Source: Microvirga calopogonii (GTDB lineage Bacteria; Pseudomonadota; Alphaproteobacteria; Rhizobiales; Beijerinckiaceae). Taken from it: 48,790 nucleotides of DNA. The notes under the pieces were generated by a model. The model worked only from the letters and a program-made list of their open reading frames with translations, did no database searches and was not told the origin of the DNA. Where the stretch lies: assembly GCF_003347665.1 (NCBI RefSeq), contig NZ_QDGA01000035.1, forward strand, positions 1 to 48,790. Direction: 5' to 3'. Made by a program: the position numbers and the translations under genes. Positions 17,601-24,700 of the stretch are shown in pieces; position 1 is the stretch's first letter; each line of letters starts with the position of its first letter.

Positions 17601-20600
17601 CCGATCGTTCTTTACCGCGGGTGGCGACTCGATCCGCAGCATAGGGCTCGTCGCCGAGCTTCGCAGCCGGGGGCTCGACGTCACGGTAGCAGATGTGTTC
17701 CGCCACTCTACGATTCGCTCGCTCGCAGCGCACGCAAGCCAGTGCAAGCGCGCAAACGGACGCCAGCCGGTCGCGGCGGCGTACTCGGGGGAGACCGGCA
17801 GTGAAACGCTGCCGTTGTCGCGACTTCTCGCGCAGCTCGTGGCGGCATCGGTGAGCCGAACTGACTACCGTGCATACCTTACCGCCATCCGGCTAACAGG
17901 TCCGTTTTGCGAGTCCGCGCTGCGCCGGGCAACCGCCTTTGTAATGGCGCAACATCCCTCGCTGCGCAGCGCCATTGTGTTCGAGGCCGACGCTGCGGTC
18001 GCACAGCGAGTCCACCCCCACGTAGAACCGTCCCTAGTCGTCACCGACTGGCGTCAGCTCGATCCCTCCGCGCAGGAGCGCCGTCTCGCGCGCTGGTTCA
18101 GCGAGGAGCGCGCCCGCCGGTTCGACTGGTCGACGCCGCCCTTATGGCGCCTTATGGTGCATCGCCTTAGCGACGAGGCGTGGTCGCTGACGCTGGTGGA
18201 GCCGTTCCTCGACGGGTGGAGCGCGACCCTGCTGCTGACGCAACTCGTCACCGCATACGGCGCCTTGATCGACGGGCGTGCGGTGGCTTCATCGCAGCCC
18301 GACAGCGACGTGCAGACGACGTTCCTGCAGAACGAAATGCGGCTATTGCGTTCGGCAGACGCGCGCGTGTTCTGGCGCGCGCGCATGGAGGCGCTGCCCG
18401 CCACCCGGCTGCCCTGCCTCGCGGCGAAGCCATCGCGTGCGCCCGTCCGCCACGAGGTGGAGCTCCCGCCTGGACTATCGCATCAGCTTCTCGCGGTCGC
18501 GGACGAACTCAGCGTGTCCGTGAAGTCGGTCCTCCTCGCAGCCCACGTGAGGACGCTCGCCGCCCTCACCGGGCAAGCTGAGGTCGCCACGGCGTTGATG
18601 GCGAACGCCCGGCCTGAAACCGAGGCCGGCGGCAATGCGATTGGGCTATTCCTCAATGCCGTTCCCATTCGTGCCGCACTCGCCCGACACACGTGGCGGC
18701 GCCTGATTGAGGACATGCACGCGGCCGAGGCGGAAGCGCTGGCGTTCCGCGCCTATCCGTTCGCGCAGATGCTGGAGGACGCCGGCACAGACTTCGCCAG
18801 TGATGCTGTCTTCAACTTCACCGATTTTTACCCGTACCGCCGCTTCGGCGACGGCTCCGCGATTCAGGTCGTCGACGTGCGCGGATTCGATCAGACCTAC
18901 TTTCCGCTCACCGCGCAATTTCGCCGCGACGTGGCCGAGAACACGATCCGGCTCGCGCTGGAATTCGGGCGCGAAGTGGACGACCAGGCACGTTCCGACG
19001 TAGCACGGTGCTACCGCGAGACGCTGTCGGATCTTGCGGCGCGTCCCGACGGGGCATGCGCATGGTGGCCGCGCGCGGTGCCGCCGATGGCCCCCCGACC
19101 CGCCGCCGCGGATTGCCTCCATCTCGCCTTCGCCCGGCAGGCGGCGGAGACACCCATGGCGCCTGCCATCCTCTCGGACACCGGCGACTGGACGTATGCG
19201 GACCTTCGAACGCTCGTCGATGCACTGGCCGGCCGTCTTCGCGCCGTCGGGGTAGGCAGAGGCCGGCGCGTCGCGGTCTGCATGGAGCGCTCACCCCATC
19301 TCGTCGCGTCGGCGCTGGCGATTCTTTCCGTCGGCGGCGCATACGTGCCGCTCGATCCCGCCCACCCCGATCAGCGGCTGGCCGAGCTTTACGGGCTCGC
19401 GGGATGCTCCGTCGTTCTTGCCACGCGGGCGACGGTCGGGCGCCTTCCAGGTCGACCGCTGATCTGCGCCGACGACGGAGACCATCCGGCTGTCGAAGCG
19501 CCGGAACCCGTGGCATATGACCCGGAGGCCCCGGCCTACGTCATCTTTACATCAGGCTCGACGGGCGTGCCGCGTGCTGCCATTGTCCCGCATCGAGCCG
19601 TCATGAGCCGGCTCGCGTGGCAGTGGCGAACCGACCCGTTCGAGCCGGGCGAAGTTGGCTCCATGCGCACGCCGATTGGCTTCGTGGATTCGTTCTGTGA
19701 GATGTGGGCGACCCTCCTGCGAGGCTTCCCAACCATGATAGTTGACGATAACGGTACCGATCCCGCGCGCCTGGTATCCGCGCTCGGGTCGGGCGGCGCA
19801 ACGCGCGTGACGCTGACGCCATCGATGCTGTCCGAGGTTCTCCGACTGCCGATTGACCTCGCGGCCTCGCTTCCACGTCTGCGGCGATGGAGCGTCAGCG
19901 GTGAACCCTTCCCGGTGAGCCTCGCACGCGAGCTGCTCAGCCGGATCCCTGGCGTTCGGATCGTCAACCTTTACGGCTCGACCGAAGTGGCCGCGGACGT
20001 GACGTGGCATCGCGTCACCGGGACTGAGGTGGGTCCGTCGGTCCCCATCGGGCGGCCGATTGACGGCGTCCATGTTGTCGTGCTCGACGCGCTCGGCAAT
20101 GCTGCGGAACCCGGGGTCGAGGGCGAGCTGGCTATTGGAGGAGCCGCCGTCGGGACCGGCTATCTCGATGATCCCGTCCTCACCGCGGAACGCTTCGTGC
20201 CGGATGCGATTGGCATGCCGGGTGCGCGACTCTACCTCACCGGCGACCTTGCTCGCGTCGAGCACGACGGAACGCTCGTATGCACCGGTCGTGCCGACCG
20301 ACAGGTCAAAATCCGCGGCATTCGCGTGCACCCAATGGAAGCCGAGATCGCGTTGCGTGAACAGCCCGGCGTCCTCCGGGCTGCCGTCGTCGGCGCTCGG
20401 GACGTTAGCGGCGAGACTCGGCTTACCGCCTACGTCGAGCTTGACTCGAACTGCCACGGAGGGATCTCGCCGGATCGACTCCAGCGACGGTTGCGCGAGG
20501 CTTTGTTTGCCCGGCTTCCATCGGCGGCTGTGCCGTCCGACTACTGCATTGTCGACACATGGCCGCGCTCGCCGAACGGGAAGCTTGACACGGCCGCCCT

Positions 20601-20973
20601 GCCGCGCCCTTTGCCCCGATTCGGCGACGCGGCCCCGGAGACTCCGGTCGAGCGCGCGCTTGCAGACCTTTGGCAGACGTGCCTCGGCGCGGAGCGCGTC
20701 AGCCGCTACGACGACTTCTTCGCTCTTGGCGGCCATTCAATGCGTGCCATCCGCCTTTGCTCGGCAATAAGTGCACGCTTTGGGATTGAGCTTGATATCG
20801 CCGACATTTTCGACCGCGCAACACTCCTCGAACAGGCAAACCTCGTCGAGGACCGCCTTACCGTCCGCGCGTGCGAACCGGTCCCGGACGCGGAGCCGCA
20901 CCTCACACATTCTCGAGACAATCTCGCACCTACCTTGGATGGAGGAACGAATGAGAACGCCGGCTACCTCTGA
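14617..20973 (+). CDS. NRPS, two modules: C-A(Ser)-T-C*-A(beta-amino acid-like)-T
   Basis: A 2118-residue synthetase. The first C domain is intact (PIHHLVCDG, about residue 133). The first A domain (about 465-960; FDVSVWE at 656) reads D-V-W-H-V-S-L-I-D-K, one change from the classic serine code. The first T has GGDSIRS near 1001. The second C domain (about 1050-1470) has VEPFLDGWS in place of HHxxxDG, so Glu stands where the catalytic His should be. The second A domain has FVDSFCE (about 1688) and code V-D-C-T-S-S-L-A-D-K; Val235/Asp236 and the LADK ending match beta-alanine-type domains that bind a beta-amine. The second T has GGHSMRA near 2037. There is no epimerase, thioesterase or docking domain. 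The stop lies 23 bp inside the next gene. Confidence 0.93.
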   Translation: MNEVTLSPTQRRVWIADQLAGEMAVYVIPFGLRLRGELDPRRLRQALDAVLARHPMLSARITAGPDGPRQWVTEPERVDLPLTDLSGTPASEREARMREVAEAEVRRTFDLARAPPFRTRLVRLDTGDHLLLWPIHHLVCDGISLRILARDLGRAYENAASGEGRRLPPPAATFLDLSRAEWSPESELIARRDLDYWRDRLAGAPDTLTIPGDRGRPALQSFVGVTAHSALTGTLVAEVGRLARAARTTPFTVYSAAFHAWIARYSGQAETVVGFAVDGRRAQNSEDVVGLFANLLVQRADTTDDPTARTLLSRVHTDLVGAHKHDRLRLDCLVEDSGRLDRHPVFQCLIDYHGYQRPELRFSEAIEAEPLLFDTATARFDLELSLRQRTGDESLCVALKCNADIFNAETAARMAAHYSHFLAAFVAAPDERVALLPLMPPPERAAILARAKGSSAPEPPWRTLQDAIEGASRAAASRCAVRADGRDHSYGALARRSASIAAALRRLGVGPDSIVAVCAPRGFDLVAGLLGVLRSGGAFLPLDPEDPSKRLQALIDDARPDLVLAASEVARQLGTARRLVELDEIAESPSAAGFEEPDIASPGPDHLAYILYTSGSTGRPKPVGISHGAILNRLAWMQRAYALAPGETVLQKTPVGFDVSVWELFWPLAFGGQLVMAPPGIHRDADALAALIVREEIRIVHFVPSMLHAFLENGNLASLAGVRLIVTSGEPLPTNLADHLVRGCRADIANLYGPTEAAIDVTAFDVRETRDSASVPIGRPIDNTQIHVLDQWMEPVPTGVVGEIWIGGVQVARGYVGRPALTAECFVADPFGPPGARLYRTGDLARVRADGLIEFVGRSDDQIKINGCRVEPGEIEAALLGIDGIAQAAVRLDDSAHGARLVAVVAVRLPELTPDALRSTLAQRIPLPMIPSEFVLVDAIPLLPNGKLDRRGLREVRSYALDNAQCDRARPSTPDECLVAQAWRAVLGTADNDIDRSFFTAGGDSIRSIGLVAELRSRGLDVTVADVFRHSTIRSLAAHASQCKRANGRQPVAAAYSGETGSETLPLSRLLAQLVAASVSRTDYRAYLTAIRLTGPFCESALRRATAFVMAQHPSLRSAIVFEADAAVAQRVHPHVEPSLVVTDWRQLDPSAQERRLARWFSEERARRFDWSTPPLWRLMVHRLSDEAWSLTLVEPFLDGWSATLLLTQLVTAYGALIDGRAVASSQPDSDVQTTFLQNEMRLLRSADARVFWRARMEALPATRLPCLAAKPSRAPVRHEVELPPGLSHQLLAVADELSVSVKSVLLAAHVRTLAALTGQAEVATALMANARPETEAGGNAIGLFLNAVPIRAALARHTWRRLIEDMHAAEAEALAFRAYPFAQMLEDAGTDFASDAVFNFTDFYPYRRFGDGSAIQVVDVRGFDQTYFPLTAQFRRDVAENTIRLALEFGREVDDQARSDVARCYRETLSDLAARPDGACAWWPRAVPPMAPRPAAADCLHLAFARQAAETPMAPAILSDTGDWTYADLRTLVDALAGRLRAVGVGRGRRVAVCMERSPHLVASALAILSVGGAYVPLDPAHPDQRLAELYGLAGCSVVLATRATVGRLPGRPLICADDGDHPAVEAPEPVAYDPEAPAYVIFTSGSTGVPRAAIVPHRAVMSRLAWQWRTDPFEPGEVGSMRTPIGFVDSFCEMWATLLRGFPTMIVDDNGTDPARLVSALGSGGATRVTLTPSMLSEVLRLPIDLAASLPRLRRWSVSGEPFPVSLARELLSRIPGVRIVNLYGSTEVAADVTWHRVTGTEVGPSVPIGRPIDGVHVVVLDALGNAAEPGVEGELAIGGAAVGTGYLDDPVLTAERFVPDAIGMPGARLYLTGDLARVEHDGTLVCTGRADRQVKIRGIRVHPMEAEIALREQPGVLRAAVVGARDVSGETRLTAYVELDSNCHGGISPDRLQRRLREALFARLPSAAVPSDYCIVDTWPRSPNGKLDTAALPRPLPRFGDAAPETPVERALADLWQTCLGAERVSRYDDFFALGGHSMRAIRLCSAISARFGIELDIADIFDRATLLEQANLVEDRLTVRACEPVPDAEPHLTHSRDNLAPTLDGGTNENAGYL

Positions 20974-21751
20974 TCCCGAGCTTGAGCGGCTCCGCGCCCG
21001 GCTGGACGCGTGTGACGACGCGCTAATGGAAGCGCTACGCGAACGCTTCGCGGTGTGTGCCGAAATCGCCGAGCACAAGCGGTCCCATGGCCTTTCTGTG
21101 ATTCAGCCGGGGCGCGTCGCGGTCGTCAGGGCGCGCGCAGCTGCGTTCGCCGCCGGGGGCGGGATCGATGCGGATTTCCTGCAGCGCATATACGGCCTTG
21201 TCATCGACGAGGCATGTCGCCTCGAACAAGCCATTGTTGACGGCGGCGGTGAGTCTCCAGGCGTGAGCGCTCTCGCGTGCAATGCATCGTGCATCGACCA
21301 CGTTGCAATCGCGGTCCGCGATCTTGGGGCAGCGATCGCGATGTTCCGCGACCAATACGGCTTTTATCTCGTCGAGCGCCGCACCATTGAGGGAGACGTG
21401 AGCGGGATGAATACCGCGACGATGCGAGCAGGAGGAGTAACCTTTGTCCTGTGCGAGGGCACGTCTCCGCAGTCGAACGTCAGCCGCTACATCGCCGCCT
21501 ACGGACCGGGTGTCCAACATCTCGCGATCGAGGTGGAGAACCAGGATGAGGTGCTGGAAGATGTGAAGGCACGCGGCGCAGACCTCTTAACGGACATCAT
21601 TCACGGTCCAGGACTTGATCAGTCCTTCAGTCGACGCGATCCGAACACCGGGATGCAGATCGAGTTTGTCACCCGCTCCGCCAACACCGGCTTCGACACG
21701 GAGAACATGCGTAAGCTATTTTCCGCGATGGAGCGCGACGAAGTCTTTTAG
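20951..21751 (+). CDS. Chorismate mutase (AroQ type) - VOC dioxygenase fusion; probable aminodeoxychorismate mutase
   Basis: The 266-residue protein starts at the ATG at 20951 (GGAGG at 20941-20945). Residues about 10-95 are an AroQ helical mutase: ERLRARLDACDDALMEALRE, RFAVCAEIAEHK and QPGRVAVV hold positions equal to Arg11, Arg28, Lys39 and Arg51 of the E. coli enzyme; Glu52 is Val. Residues about 110-266 are a VOC barrel: CIDHVAIAV and GVQHLAIEV give two His, MQIEFVTRS gives the Glu, and FDTENMRKLFSAMERDE matches the C-terminal helix of 4-hydroxyphenylpyruvate dioxygenase and hydroxymandelate synthase. The N-terminal non-catalytic VOC half of those enzymes is absent, replaced by the mutase. 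With the ADC synthase and PapC-like genes nearby, the mutase most likely makes 4-amino-4-deoxyprephenate. The VOC part may oxidise 4-aminophenylpyruvate; this is inference. Confidence 0.82.
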   Translation: MRTPATSDPELERLRARLDACDDALMEALRERFAVCAEIAEHKRSHGLSVIQPGRVAVVRARAAAFAAGGGIDADFLQRIYGLVIDEACRLEQAIVDGGGESPGVSALACNASCIDHVAIAVRDLGAAIAMFRDQYGFYLVERRTIEGDVSGMNTATMRAGGVTFVLCEGTSPQSNVSRYIAAYGPGVQHLAIEVENQDEVLEDVKARGADLLTDIIHGPGLDQSFSRRDPNTGMQIEFVTRSANTGFDTENMRKLFSAMERDEVF

Positions 21752-21766
21752 AAAGAGGTACCGGCG

Positions 21767-24700
21767 ATGCAGCGCACGCGGTCGGGGCACGATGCCGGCG
21801 ACGAAACGAGCGTCGCTCGAGGCGAGCGGAAACCGGGGCACGCGAGCTGCTCCAGCGGCGATCCGGGGTTGGACCCAGAGGATCGCATCGCCCCCGACGA
21901 CGGCCTGACATCGGCGCAGAAACGCATGTGGTTTCTGCAGACAATGAACCCGGACAACAGCGCCTACACGATCGCGACCGCGCACCAAGTCTCCGGACCG
22001 CTATCGGTCGCTGCGCTGCGCGTCGCGCTTTCGACGCTCGCGGCGCGGCACGAGATGATGCGTTCGTCGTTTCCAAGCCGTGACGGCCATCCCTACCGCG
22101 CGCTCGGCGACGCAGTCGACATTGGACCGGAGGTTGTCGATCTTTCGGACCTCCCTGTGTCGGAACGAAGTGCCGCAGCGGCGCGCGAGATTCGGCGTGC
22201 GGCCACGACGGCCTTCGACCTGGCGATTGCACCGCTGATGCGGTTCGGTGTCGTCCGGCTGTCGGACACGGAGCACGTGCTGACCGCTGTCTTTCATCAC
22301 ATCATCGCCGACGGCTGGTCGCTCAGCTTGTTCCACCACGAACTAGAACAAGGCTATTCGGCCGCGCTCGACGGTCGCCCGCTGCGGTTTGCGGGAACGC
22401 CGCGACCGGCCGCCGACGCCCTACGGGAGGAACGAGCCTTTCTGTCGAGCCAACACGGACGCGCCGCACTCGACTGGTGGACGGCGTACCTCGGCGATGC
22501 ACCGATGCTTGAGCTGCCGATGGCGCGCTCACGACCGCGCGTCGCACGGTTCGTCGGCGCCCGCCATGAAGCTTTGGTGACGGATGACCTTGTCATTCGG
22601 CTCGAGAAGACGGCACAAGACGCCCGCGCCTCGCTCTACATGATGCTCGCGACCGCGTTCGCGATCGTTCTCCATCGCTACTCCGGGCAGACCGACCTCG
22701 TGTTCGGATCGCCCGCCGCGAATCGTGCCGATCCCGAGGCGGAAACCTCATTCGGTCTTTACGTGAATACGATCGTGCTACGCGTTAAAGTCGACCCGAC
22801 CTACACGGTCGGCGACGTCTTGCGTTGCGTACGGACCGCAACGCTCGGCGCGCTTCAGCACCAAGCCGTGCCGTTCGAGAAGATCGTTGAGCGGCTCTCC
22901 CCGCACCGCGCTCTCAGCCACACTCCGGTGATCCAGGTCATGTTTGCACTGCAGAGCGGGACCGGCACGCCGCTGCGCCTCCCTGGCCTCACCGTTAAGC
23001 AGCTCGCTGCGGGAGAGGACGTCATCCGCTTCGACCTTGAGTTCAGCATCTGGCGTACGGAGGAGGGGCTGAAGCTTCGGCTCGTCCGCAACGTCGACAT
23101 CCTGGATGCCGGATCTGCGAAGCGCTTCCTCACCCACTTTACGCGCGTGCTGAAAGCCTGCGGCGGAGCTCAGGATCGGCGCGTCAGCGCCATCGAGATG
23201 CTTGGGCCGGCGGAGGCCGCAGACCTATCGGCGCGCGAGCGACAGGTGCCGCCCGCCGGCGCGAATGACTGTCTCCACCGGATCTTTGAGCGACAGTGCG
23301 CGCTCTCTCCGAACGCGGTTGCCTTCTCCGACGCCGAGAACGAGTTGACATTCGACGAGCTCGACTGGTGGGCGACCCGCCTCTCCGGCGCTCTAATCTC
23401 GCACGGCGTCGCGCCTCGAGACGTGGTCGGCATATGCACGGAACGAAGCGTTGCGCTGGTCGTCGCGACCCTCGCGGTGCTGAAGGCGGGGGCGGCGTTC
23501 CTGCCGCTCGATCCAGCTGAGCCCGTTGAGCGGCGCGCGTTCATGCTGCAGGATGCGCGCGTCGGCGTCATTGTCGTGTCGAGTCAGACCCGTCCTAGCC
23601 TTGCCGAGGCTGGGGCTGTCCTCGTCGACGTCACAGCCGCCCCGACGGGCGCCGCGCCAGCGCCCCCGGTGGCCCTCGCGTCCGACCTCGCGTACGTCAT
23701 CTACACCTCCGGCAGCACGGGCCAGCCGAAGGGCGTCGAGATTGAGCATCGCAACATCGTCAATACCTTATGCGCCTGCCGCGATAGACTCGGCCTCGGC
23801 CCAGCGGACTGCGGACTCGTGCTCGCGGCGAGCACGTTTGATGTCTTCTATTACGAGCTGTTCGCCCCGATCCTGAGTGGCGGCCGAGCGCGTCTCCTCA
23901 CGCGCGAGGAGACGCTCGACCCGACCCGCGTCGTTCCGCTGTTGCAGGAGGCGACCTCCTTCCAGGCGGTGCCGGGGCTGATGCAGCACCTCCTTGCAGC
24001 CCTCGCGACGCAGGGCGTCGAACGCTGCCCAGCGATGCGGCGCGTAATGACGGGGGGCGACGTCGTGCAGCCCGCTCTCCTCCGGACGCTGCACGACGTG
24101 TTCCCGGAGGCTACCGTCTGCGTGACATACGGGCCGACTGAGACGGCGATCTTCTGCACCTGTTACATCGCGGAGCGGGACGCGGCCCCATCCGGCCATC
24201 CGATCGGCGTTCCGCTGCCGGGAACGGCGGTCCGAATCGGCGACGCGGCCGGATTGCCGCTGCCGATCAACGTCAACGGCGAGATCTGGATCGGTGGCGC
24301 CGGCGTCGGTCGCGGCTATCTCAACCGCCCCAACGATACGTCCGCCCGATTCGTCACTCTCGACGGCGAGCGATTCTATCGCAGTGGCGACCGCGGACGC
24401 TTGACGCCGGAGCACGGCATTGAGTTCCTCGGTCGCGCCGACCGTCAGGTGAAGGTCCGCGGATTCCGAATCGAGCTCGCCGAAGTCGAGACTGCGCTTG
24501 AGGCGGCGCCGGGCGTCGCCCGCGGACTGGTGGTCGTCGATGGAGCGGACCCGTCCGACCAGCGGCTCAGCGCCTACGTTACCCCGTATGAGCCGTCCCT
24601 CGCGCGACGAGCGGCGGACCTTGAGGAGCGGCAGATCGGAGGCTGGCGCGATCTTTTCGAGACGACCTATTCGAGCCGACGTCGGCACATGGCCGGCGAG

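Noticed and set aside
19552..20736. 394-codon minus-strand ORF within the second NRPS gene
   Set aside because: Antisense to an A domain with all core motifs; low-complexity composition and no ribosome site.
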